A DNA stretch of 64,000 nt, taken from positions 186,001 through 250,000 of the forward strand of contig JAWKHJ010000008.1 of NCBI GenBank assembly GCA_041394905.1, written 5' to 3'. Position 1 is the stretch's first letter; each line of letters starts with the position of its first letter. The stretch is from RI-231 sp041394905 (lineage in GTDB: Bacteria; Acidobacteriota; Terriglobia; Bryobacterales; UBA6623). Both the position numbers and the translations under genes were made by a program. The notes under the pieces are model-generated. The model was not told where the DNA came from. It did not search any database and worked only from the letters and a program-made list of their open reading frames with translations. Of this stretch, positions 36,875-44,867 are shown one piece after another.

Positions 36875-38772
36875 GCGGGTATTCGGAGGAGCGGCGCTAC
36901 ACGCGGGACGTCGAAACGGCGGTGTTCCAGTACGTCGCTGCGTTTCTGTTCCTGTGGCTGCTGACGGGTTTCTGGCAGTTGCAGGTGAAGGAACCTGAGA
37001 TCTACGAGGAGCGTGCGGCGCGCAACCGAGTGCGGGCGTTGCCGGTGCTGGCGCCTCGTGGTAAGCTGCTCGACCGCGACGGGCGCGTGCTGGTCGACAA
37101 TTGGCCGGCGTTTAAGGTGATGCTCTCGCGCGACGAGCTCAACATGGACAGCTTGCCGCTGATCGCCGAGGGGCTCAATATTCCCTACGAGCGATTGTGG
37201 GAGCGGCTCGAGGAAATTCGCGACGAGGTCGGGCCCGAGTATCGCCAGATCATTTTGAAGGAGAGCCTGACGCCGCCCGAAGTGGCGTTTCTGGACGCGC
37301 ATCGCGCCGAGCTTCCTGAGCTCGAGTTGCTGCGTTCGCCCCGACGGCTGTACCCGCGCGACGGGCGCGGGGCGCATGTGGTCGGCTACGTTGGCGAAAT
37401 CTCGGAATCCGAGCTCGAAGAGGACGAGTTTGCGCTGTACGAGTCCGGTGCGGAAATCGGCAAGGCGGGCATCGAGCGCGAGTACAACGACGCTCTGACG
37501 GGAACGGATGGCAGCAAGTTGGTGCTAGTGGACAGTCGCTCGCGGCGCGTGCGCGACCTGGACCTAGTGGAAGCCAAGCCGGGCCGCTCGGTGCGGCTGA
37601 CACTGGACCTCGATGTACAGTCGGTGGCGGAACTGGCGATGGACGGTCGCCGCGGCGGACTGGTGGCGCTCGATCCGCGCAGCGGCGAAGTGCTGGCGAT
37701 GGTCTCAACCCCGCGCTTCGATCCCAACCGCTTCGTGGGGGGCATCAGCGGCAGCGACTGGACTGCGCTGACTGAGGATCCGGACTATCCGCTGCTGAAC
37801 CGCTCGATCCAGGCGCAACGCGCTCCGGGATCGATCTTCAAGCCGATCGTGGCCTGGGCGGCGCTCGATGCGGGCGTCATCGACCGGAGTTTCAAGGTCC
37901 ACTGCGGTGGCGGAGCGTCATTTTTCGGCCGCTTTTTCCGTTGCCACCGGGCGGGCGGGCATGGCTGGGTCGACTTGGAACAGGCTTTGATGCACAGCTG
38001 CGACGTGTTCTTCTACACGCTGGGCAAGGAGCTTGGGATCGATCGTCTGGCGGAATACTCCGAGAAGGCCGGACTAGGCGCGAGGACCGGAATCGATCTG
38101 CCGCACGAGGAGGAGGGGCTGGTGCCCTCGTCGAAGTGGAAGGTGCGGCTCTATCGCGACCGCTGGTGGCCTGGCGAGACGATTTCGGTGGCGATTGGCC
38201 AGGGTGCGCTGACGGTGACGCCGATCCAGGCGGCCTATTCAATGGGCGGGCTTGCGATGGGCGGCGTTTGGCATCAACCGCATCTTTTGCCCTACGACGA
38301 GATGCGCGAGCTGCGACCGGGCTTCGAGCCGCCCGAGCCGAAGCGCTCGCACGTGGACCCGCGCGACCTGGAGATGATCGTGCGCGGGCTGTGGGATGTG
38401 GTGAACGCCGGCGGCACGGGCGCCCGAGCGATGATTCCGGGCGAGCAGGTGTGCGGCAAGACCGGCAGTGCACAACGGGTCTCGCGCGCCTATGCGCAGA
38501 ACAGCGATGATCCGCGATTGCTTGATGACGCTTGGTTCGTGGGCTTCGCGCCCTGCGAGCAGCCGGAGATCGTGGTGGCGGCGTTGTACGAGAACGGCGA
38601 GCATGGCTCACTCGCCGCGCCGATCGTGCGCGACGTGATCAAGGCCTACTTCGACAAGAAGCGGCGGCTGGACTGGACCCGGCGCCAGCAGGAAGGCGAG
38701 CGGCCGCGGCCTGAGCCGCAACGCGGGCCTGAGAAGCCGTCGTTGGCGGCTGTCGAGGAGGCTGCGCGATGA
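36871..38772 (+). CDS. mrdA: Penicillin-binding protein 2 (peptidoglycan transpeptidase)
   Basis: 633 aa elongasome transpeptidase. One N-terminal membrane helix, a dimerisation/pedestal domain (RVRALPVLAPRGKLLDRDGRVL), and the transpeptidase domain with all three motifs: S321-I-F-K324, S376-C-D378 and K530-T-G. The start is GTG 36871 (MSGYSEERRY), overlapping the mreD stop. The stop overlaps the rodA ATG. The Pro/Glu/Arg-rich C-terminal tail (about 25 residues) is not needed for the fold. Confidence 0.96.
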   Translation: MSGYSEERRYTRDVETAVFQYVAAFLFLWLLTGFWQLQVKEPEIYEERAARNRVRALPVLAPRGKLLDRDGRVLVDNWPAFKVMLSRDELNMDSLPLIAEGLNIPYERLWERLEEIRDEVGPEYRQIILKESLTPPEVAFLDAHRAELPELELLRSPRRLYPRDGRGAHVVGYVGEISESELEEDEFALYESGAEIGKAGIEREYNDALTGTDGSKLVLVDSRSRRVRDLDLVEAKPGRSVRLTLDLDVQSVAELAMDGRRGGLVALDPRSGEVLAMVSTPRFDPNRFVGGISGSDWTALTEDPDYPLLNRSIQAQRAPGSIFKPIVAWAALDAGVIDRSFKVHCGGGASFFGRFFRCHRAGGHGWVDLEQALMHSCDVFFYTLGKELGIDRLAEYSEKAGLGARTGIDLPHEEEGLVPSSKWKVRLYRDRWWPGETISVAIGQGALTVTPIQAAYSMGGLAMGGVWHQPHLLPYDEMRELRPGFEPPEPKRSHVDPRDLEMIVRGLWDVVNAGGTGARAMIPGEQVCGKTGSAQRVSRAYAQNSDDPRLLDDAWFVGFAPCEQPEIVVAALYENGEHGSLAAPIVRDVIKAYFDKKRRLDWTRRQQEGERPRPEPQRGPEKPSLAAVEEAAR

Positions 38773-39860
38773 GCGACGAGCGGAGCTGGCGCGACATCGA
38801 CTGGACCCTGCTCGGGACGGCTTTTCTGATCGCGACCCTGGGTGTGCTCGAAATCTACTCGGCGACCCGCAATACGCCCTGGGACAACGCGCACATCCGG
38901 CAAATCCTATGGATTGGGATCGGCGTGGGCCTGCTTTGGGTCTGTTCGAAGATCGATTACCACTGGCTGGTCGAGCAATCCCCGGTGTTTTACAGTATTT
39001 CCGTCGGCGCCTTGTTCGTGGTCTTCTTGTTTGGCACGACGGTGAACGGTGCGAAGCGCTGGTTAGACGTCCCGATTGTGCCGAACTTGCAGGTCTCGGA
39101 GTTCGTCAAGGTGGTGATAGTATTGTTGGTAGCTCGCTACTTCGCGGGTATGTCGCGCGAAAGGGCCACGATCAGCGCGATTGCGAAGATCAGCGCCACA
39201 GTCGGGATCGCGGTCGTCCTCGTGAAGATGCAGCCCGACCTGAGCACGAGCTTGAGTTATGTTGCGATCCTCGGCATGGGAGTTTTTCTCGCCGGGCTTC
39301 GCTGGAAATGGGTGGCAGTCGCCCTTGGGATTATATTGCTGACGGCACCGCTTGCATGGCGCTCGATGAAACCATACCAAAAGGACCGCGTGACCGCGTT
39401 TCTGGATCCGGAAAAGGATCCCCGGGGCAAGGGTTACCAGTCGCTGCAGTCGAAGATTGCAGTGGGTGCGGGCGGAGTATGGGGCAAAGGCTTCGAGCGC
39501 GGTACGCAGACGCAATTGCGGTTTCTGCCGGAAGCGCACACAGATTTCATCTTCGCCTCCTACGCGGAGGAAACCGGATTCATGGGCGTAGTCTTCGCCC
39601 TGATTCTCTACTTCATCTTGCTGATGAAGATCGTCAACAACGCGCAGACGGCTCCCGATGCCGCGGGAATGCACGTGTGCATGGGAGTGGCCGCGCTGTT
39701 GTTTTTTCACGTTTTCGTCAATATCGGCATGGTCGTCAACAAGATGCCCGTAACGGGCATTCCGCTGCCGCTGATGAGCTACGGCGGGTCAAACTTGTTG
39801 TCGACATCGATGCTACTAGGTTTGGTCAACAACGTTCGGTTGCGCCGGTTCACCAATTGA
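38769..39860 (+). CDS. rodA: Rod shape-determining protein RodA, SEDS glycosyltransferase
   Basis: 363 aa multi-spanning SEDS peptidoglycan polymerase, partner of PBP2. GTTVNGAKRWLDVP, VKMQPDLSTSLSYVAILG (catalytic-loop Asp), FLPEAHTDFIFASYAEETGFMG, GIPLPLMSYGGSNLL are diagnostic. ATGA overlap with mrdA. Last gene of the mre operon; a hairpin follows 22 bases after the stop. Confidence 0.96.
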   Translation: MSDERSWRDIDWTLLGTAFLIATLGVLEIYSATRNTPWDNAHIRQILWIGIGVGLLWVCSKIDYHWLVEQSPVFYSISVGALFVVFLFGTTVNGAKRWLDVPIVPNLQVSEFVKVVIVLLVARYFAGMSRERATISAIAKISATVGIAVVLVKMQPDLSTSLSYVAILGMGVFLAGLRWKWVAVALGIILLTAPLAWRSMKPYQKDRVTAFLDPEKDPRGKGYQSLQSKIAVGAGGVWGKGFERGTQTQLRFLPEAHTDFIFASYAEETGFMGVVFALILYFILLMKIVNNAQTAPDAAGMHVCMGVAALLFFHVFVNIGMVVNKMPVTGIPLPLMSYGGSNLLSTSMLLGLVNNVRLRRFTN

Positions 39861-40173
39861 GCCGGCGATGAGTTTTTCGGCGCCCGTTCGCGGGCCCGTT
39901 TCGAGTTAGCGAGGATTGAACGAAAAGGCCCGGCGCTGCATGAGATACGCGGCGAGCGGTGGTTGAGCGAGGGGAAGCGTTTTGAGAACGCCGGAAGGCC
40001 GGCGGCTCCGCCCCCCTAAACAGTTTCGATTCGACTTTCTTACCCGGCGTTCCCACGTAGAGCGCCGGCAGGCGAGCAGACTTGGTGCAGAAACACAAGC
40101 ACGACAGAACATCTCGGTCGAGGAGAGACGCTCTGGACCGCACCGGACCTTCGAGTTCCATGGAGGTTTTTCG
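39861..40173. other. Intergenic leader between rodA and the RNase G/E gene
   Basis: 313 bases. It holds a UUCG-loop hairpin (39882-39895) and another short GC hairpin CGCCGG-AAGG-CCGGCG (39989-40004). It could be a long structured 5' leader of the RNase E/G mRNA, which in other bacteria mediates autoregulation; that is inference. An open frame from 39982 runs through it but looks non-coding. Confidence 0.45.
39882..39895 (+). terminator. UUCG-tetraloop hairpin after rodA
   Basis: GCCCG-TTCG-CGGGC: a 5-bp GC stem with the very stable UUCG loop, 22 bases after the rodA stop. No T-run. Possible end of the mre operon transcript. Confidence 0.35.
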
Positions 40174-42789
40174 GTGTCCAAGGAATTGGTCATTTCCGCA
40201 ACCCGGCACGAAACGCGTGTCGCGACTTTAGAAGACGACCAACTGGTTGAAATCGCCATCGAGCGCGCGTCTGAGCACGCCCTCGCCGGCAACATCTACA
40301 AAGGCCGCGTGAGCCGGGTGCTGCCCGGCATGCAGTCCGCCTTCGTCAAGCTCGGGCTCGAGCGAGACGCTTTCCTTTATGTTTCCGATGTGCTCGACGA
40401 AACGGCCGAGCACGAAAGCGGTGCGCTAGACGACGACGAGGACGCATTGCTTGCCGACGCGAAGACGTCTTCGCCGAGCACGGAGAGCGCCGACGCGGAC
40501 GCGGAACCTGCGCGTGAGCGGGGCCGGCGCGGACGTCGCGATCGCCGCGGACGCGGACGGGGGGACCGCAACGACCGGGGCGACCGCAGTGATCGCAACG
40601 ACCGTAGCGGCGACTCTGGCGACCAGAGCGAGGGCGAAGACCGCGCCGAGCTCGAGAGCGCGCCGCGAGAGGAGAAGCCCGAGGGCGACGACGACGGTCA
40701 GAAGCGCGAGCGGCGTGGCCGGCGGGGTCGTCGGCGTAGGGGCCGTGGCGGCCGGGATGGGCGCGAAGGCGGCTCCTGCGAGGGCGGCCGGTTCCCACAA
40801 GAGAAGTTTGCCGCGATCGAGGGCTCCGAGGGCGTCGAGGAGACTCCCCGCCGTCGCGAGGCTTCCGAAGACGAATCGGAGGCGCGCGTAGCCAAACGCG
40901 CCCGCGAGGTCGATCCGCGCGACGAGGATGACGGCGACGAGTTCGAGGTGTTGCCGGGCGAGTCGCTGGCCAAGTATGGCGGCCGCGCCTTCGTCGAGGA
41001 TGAAGAGATCGAATACGAAGAGGAGGAAGGCGACGAGCCGGAAGCTTCCGACGAAGACGACGAGATCGAAATTGAGATCGAGGGAGAAGACGAGGCTGAG
41101 GAAGAGGACGATGACTCGGAGGACGACGAGGAAGCCGTCGACGATGAGGACGAGCCTGAGATCGAGGCCGAGGAAGAAATCGAAGCCGACCTAGAGCCGG
41201 AAGAGCTGGAAGCGGCCGCCGAAGCGGTGAGCGAAGAGGCGGAAGAGGCAAAGGACGCCGAAGCAGAGGCTGAAGAAGAAGCCGAGGAAGACGAAGAATC
41301 CTTAGCGGACGACAGCGACGAGGACGGCGAAGGGGAGAGCGAAGAAGAGCCGCGCGCCGGTGAAAGCGCCGAGGTTCGCGAGCGCAGCAATTCCCGCTAC
41401 CTGCGCCGCGGACGGCGGGGCCGCCGCCGCGGAGGACGTGGCAGGCGGGATCGCGCGGAAGCCTCGGGCGAGGCGCCTGAGCAGGCTGAAGAGCGCACTG
41501 AGGAAGAAGCCCCGGAGCGGAAGCCGGCCAAGCCCGAGCCCGAGCGTGCTGCAGTGGTGGAGGAGCGCGACGTCAGCATTTCCGACCTGCTCAAGCCCGG
41601 CCAAGAGGTGATCGTGCAGGTGGCCAAGGAGCCGCTGGGCAAGAAGGGCGCGCGCATTACCGCCCACGTTGCTCTGCCTGGCCGCCACTTGGTTTACATG
41701 CCGACCGTGGCGCATGTAGGCGTCTCCCGCAAGATCGGATCCGATGCGGAACGTGCGCGGCTGAGGCGCGTCATCAAGGAGGCTTCAGTCGGAATCCCCG
41801 GCGGCTTCATCGTGCGCACGGCCGGCCAGGGCGCGAGCGACGAAGAGTTGCAAGAGGACATCCGCTTCCTGGCCAACCTCTGGAAGTCGATCAAGGAGAA
41901 GGCCGAGAAGCGGCCCGCTCCGACGCTGCTGCATCAGGATCTCGACGTGGTCGAGCGCTTCCTGCGCGACCAATTGGGGCAAAATTTCAAGACGATCTGG
42001 GTTGATTCGGAAGACCACTATGAGCGCATCGTGCAGTTCGTCGAGCGGTTCCAACCCGATCTGCTCGAACGCGTGAAGCTCTACACGCGCTCGAAGCCGA
42101 TCTTCGACGAGTTCAAGATCACGACCGAGCTCGAGAAGGCGATGCGCCCAAAGGTGTGGCTCAAGTCGGGCGGCTACATCGTGATCAACCAAACCGAGGC
42201 GTTGGTGGCGATCGACGTGAACACAGGCAAGTACGTCGGCAAGTCCGACCGCCTGGAGGACACGATCGTCAAGACGAACATGGAGGCGGTGCAGGAGGTT
42301 GTGCGGCAGATGCGGCTGCGTGATCTGGGCGGCATCATCGTGGTCGACTTCATCGACATGGACGACCGCTCGAATCGCAAGAAGGTAACTCAGGCGCTCG
42401 AGAAGGAGCTGCGGCTTGACCGCGCTCCATCGAAGGCGCTGTCGTTCAACGACTTCGGCCTGGTGGCGATCACGCGCAAACGCGTGAAGCAGTCACTCGA
42501 GCGGACGCTGTGTTCGCCGTGCCCAACGTGCGATGGTTCCGGCTACGTGAAGTCGCCGACGACGGTGATCCTGGAGATCTTGAGCGAGGCCCGCAAGCTG
42601 CGCTCGAAGGTGAAGGAAGACGCCAAGGAGACCAAGGATGTGATCCTGCGCGTGAATCCGGACGTGGCGCGCGTGCTGAAGTCGCGTGACAACACGTACT
42701 TGCAGGAGATCGAGGAATTCTTGAAAGCGAACGTGCTGGTGCGCGGCGATCTGTCGCTGCACCGCGAGAATTTCGACTTCAACATCTAA
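40174..42789 (+). CDS. rng: Ribonuclease G/E family endoribonuclease with a giant disordered insertion
   Basis: Single-strand endoribonuclease for rRNA/mRNA processing. GTG start at 40174, 7 bases after a clear GGAGG; a longer open frame from 39982 lacks such support. 871 aa. The S1 domain begins with GNIYKGRVSRVLPGMQSAFV but is interrupted after about residue 76 by an insert of about 388 residues (40400-41565) of Arg/Gly-rich blocks alternating with long Glu/Asp-rich tracts. The S1 fold then resumes (DVSISDLLKPGQEVIVQV, GARITAHVALPGRHLVYMP). Catalytic aspartates lie in AIDVNTGKYVG and GGIIVVDFIDMDD; the Zn-link CPTC is present. Strongly biased, GA-rich codon use occurs only in the insert. 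Confidence 0.95.
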   Translation: MSKELVISATRHETRVATLEDDQLVEIAIERASEHALAGNIYKGRVSRVLPGMQSAFVKLGLERDAFLYVSDVLDETAEHESGALDDDEDALLADAKTSSPSTESADADAEPARERGRRGRRDRRGRGRGDRNDRGDRSDRNDRSGDSGDQSEGEDRAELESAPREEKPEGDDDGQKRERRGRRGRRRRGRGGRDGREGGSCEGGRFPQEKFAAIEGSEGVEETPRRREASEDESEARVAKRAREVDPRDEDDGDEFEVLPGESLAKYGGRAFVEDEEIEYEEEEGDEPEASDEDDEIEIEIEGEDEAEEEDDDSEDDEEAVDDEDEPEIEAEEEIEADLEPEELEAAAEAVSEEAEEAKDAEAEAEEEAEEDEESLADDSDEDGEGESEEEPRAGESAEVRERSNSRYLRRGRRGRRRGGRGRRDRAEASGEAPEQAEERTEEEAPERKPAKPEPERAAVVEERDVSISDLLKPGQEVIVQVAKEPLGKKGARITAHVALPGRHLVYMPTVAHVGVSRKIGSDAERARLRRVIKEASVGIPGGFIVRTAGQGASDEELQEDIRFLANLWKSIKEKAEKRPAPTLLHQDLDVVERFLRDQLGQNFKTIWVDSEDHYERIVQFVERFQPDLLERVKLYTRSKPIFDEFKITTELEKAMRPKVWLKSGGYIVINQTEALVAIDVNTGKYVGKSDRLEDTIVKTNMEAVQEVVRQMRLRDLGGIIVVDFIDMDDRSNRKKVTQALEKELRLDRAPSKALSFNDFGLVAITRKRVKQSLERTLCSPCPTCDGSGYVKSPTTVILEILSEARKLRSKVKEDAKETKDVILRVNPDVARVLKSRDNTYLQEIEEFLKANVLVRGDLSLHRENFDFNI

Positions 42790-42796
42790 ACAACTG

Positions 42797-42825
42797 CGAG
42801 CCCTGGCAACAGATGCCAGGGCTCG
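42797..42825 (+). terminator. Hairpin terminator after rng
   Basis: CGAGCCCTGGCA (42797-42808) and exact inverse TGCCAGGGCTCG (42814-42825) with a 5-base loop, starting 7 bases after the rng stop. 12-bp perfect stem, no T-run. It ends 6 bases before the next ATG, so it could also affect translation of the VIT-family gene. Confidence 0.55.
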
Positions 42826-42831
42826 ACATGT

Positions 42832-43527
42832 ATGCCTGCCACTCCTCACGTCGAAAAGCACTTCACCGGCTCGGAAATGGTGCGCGACATCGTGATCGGG
42901 ATGTCGGACGGGTTGACGGTCCCATTCGCTCTGGCAGCTGGGCTCTCCGGCGCTGCGGTTGGAACCGGGATTGTGGTCACAGCGGGCCTCGCCGAAGTGG
43001 CGGCCGGCTCGATTGCGATGGGGCTGGGCGGCTATTTGGCTGCGCGCACCGACGTCGAGCACTATTTTTCGGAACGGCAGGTTGAGGAGACGGAAGTCGA
43101 CGAGAAGACTTCGCGAGAAGTCACCGAAGTTGCTGACATCTTCCGCTCTTTCGGAATGAAGGAAGACGCGGTGCAAGCGGCGACGGAGTCGATCTGCGCG
43201 GATCGCCAGCGCTGGGTCGATTTCATGATGCGGTTCGAGCTGGGACTGGAGAAACCCGACCCAAGCCGCGCGGCGCGCAGCGCGGCGACGATCGCGTTTT
43301 CGTATGTGCTCGGCGGTCTGGCGCCTCTGTCGCCCTACTTTTTTGTCGACAAGGTCGAGGACGGCTTGCTGTTATCCGTCGCGATCACGTCGATCGCGCT
43401 GCTCTTGTTCGGATATGTGAAGGGCCGGTTCACGGCCCGCACGCCTTGGCGCAGTGCCTTCCAGACGTTGTTCGTCGGCGCGGTTGCGGCCAGCGCCGCG
43501 TTCGGGCTGGCCCGTTGGCTCGGGTAG
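42832..43527 (+). CDS. VIT1/CCC1 family membrane transporter
   Basis: 231 aa. DIVIGMSDGLTVPFALAAGLSGA is the signature first helix of VIT1/CCC1 iron/manganese transporters; IAMGLGGYLAARTDVEHYF, then a cytoplasmic acidic segment rich in Glu (metal-binding in family members), then three C-terminal helices (SYVLGGLAPLSPYFF, VAITSIALLLFGYVKGRF, LFVGAVAASAAFGLARWLG). Likely exports Fe2+/Mn2+ from the cytoplasm. Intact; converges with the DUF1552 gene 1 base away. Confidence 0.88.
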   Translation: MPATPHVEKHFTGSEMVRDIVIGMSDGLTVPFALAAGLSGAAVGTGIVVTAGLAEVAAGSIAMGLGGYLAARTDVEHYFSERQVEETEVDEKTSREVTEVADIFRSFGMKEDAVQAATESICADRQRWVDFMMRFELGLEKPDPSRAARSAATIAFSYVLGGLAPLSPYFFVDKVEDGLLLSVAITSIALLLFGYVKGRFTARTPWRSAFQTLFVGAVAASAAFGLARWLG

Positions 43528-43528
43528 C

Positions 43529-44867
43529 CTAGAGGCGCGCCAGGCGCTCTTCGGCGTCGCCGAACTTGTCCATCTCGATGCCCATGCGATCAAGGATCGA
43601 CAGGTAGAGGCTGCACATCTTGCGGTTCTCTTCGCTCTCTTCGAGATAGTTGAGCGCGCGGCCGGTTTCGAGCGTACCGCCCAGGCCGCCCGCCAGCACC
43701 AGGGGCAGGCGTGTGTTGTCGTGATTGCGGCCGATCCACAGGTTCGACAGGAACATCAGGCACGAGTTGTCGAGGACGCTGCCCTCGCCCTCGGGCATCG
43801 AGTCGAGCTTCTGCGCTAGGTAGGCGAGCTGGCCCAAGTGGAAGCGCGCGATGCGCTCGTAGCCCGCTGAGAGGTTGTCGTGCGAGGCCGAGTGGTGGCC
43901 TTCCCCCACGCCGAGGAATGGGTAGATCATCGCCGAGAGGTCGCGCACAAGCAGCAGCGACGCGCTACGCGGGTGCGGTCGGTCTGGAACGCCATTGCGA
44001 TGATGTCGCACATCAGCCTGGCGTGCTCCTTGCAAGTCCTCGGGCAGGCCGTTGGCCGGGCGCTCCATCGTGAACAGCGGCTTGTTCGAGCCTTTCGCCT
44101 TGTCCTCGGCTTTGTCGAGGTTCTGGCGCACATCGACTCCACGCGCTTCTCGACCTCACGGACGCTCGTCAGGTACTCGTCGAGCTTGGCGCGGTCGCCG
44201 GAGCTGGATTTTGCCGCTGAGCGTCTGAGTGCGATCCTTCACGCGGTCGAGCACGCTGATGTTGCGCAGGCTCGAGCGGTTCTCGAACAGGTTGCTCGAA
44301 GGCGAGCGAAGGGTAGACCTCGACCGGCACGGAGGCGGGGCTCTGCCAGGAGATGTGCGAGCTGTAGGCGAGCGAGTAGTTCGTTTCGTGGTAGCCCGTC
44401 ATGGGCTGCTCGCAGGCCAATACGATGCTGGGTTGCAGGGTCTCTTCGCCGAAGTGGTTGGCGATGACCTGATCGATCGAGACGCCGGAGCGGATGACCG
44501 CGCCCTTCTGGATGTGTGCGCCCGAGAGCAGGTTGCCGGTCTGCGCCGGGTGGATGCCGTGGCCGGTGGCTTCTTTGTTGAACAGCCCGTCAATGACGTT
44601 GATCTTGTGCTTGATGGGGTCGAGGACGCTGAGCGTCTTGCCAAGTTGCAGGTCCGCGCCCTGTCCCTGCGCCGTCCAATGCTCTTCGTTGATGCCGTTG
44701 CCCATGAACAGCACGCCGAAACGCTTGGGGAAGGCGGCGGGAGCGCTGGTCGACGCAGCCGGGGCGAGCGATTCGAGCCAAGGCAGACCCAGAGCGACGC
44801 CGGCGCCGCGCAATACGGTGCGGCGGGAAATCTTGGAAGCGGAATCGGGCTGATGCATCTTACTCAC
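43529..44867 (-). CDS. DUF1552 domain protein, Tat-exported (frameshifted)
   Basis: About 446 aa when repaired. Tat signal SKISRRTVLRGAGVALGLPW at the N-terminus; KRFGVLFMGNGINEEHW, GIHPAQTGNLLSG, SIDQVIANHFG are DUF1552-typical, as are GEGHHSASHD and YLAQKLDSMPEGEGSVLDNSCL near the C-terminus. Frame breaks occur near 44300, 44210 and 43985. Function unknown; found with DUF1592 proteins in planctomycetes and Solibacteres. Its start overlaps the DUF1592 gene end by 8 bases. Confidence 0.85.

Noticed and set aside
39982..40173. N-terminal extension of RNase G/E from an upstream ATG
   Set aside because: The GTG at 40174 has a well-placed GGAGG and opens directly into conserved sequence; the extension has none.
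40346..41390. Arg/Ser-rich antisense frames and repeat-like sequence inside rng
   Set aside because: Low-complexity GA-rich codons of the disordered insert create long frames and apparent repeats; not a separate gene, tandem repeat array or CRISPR.
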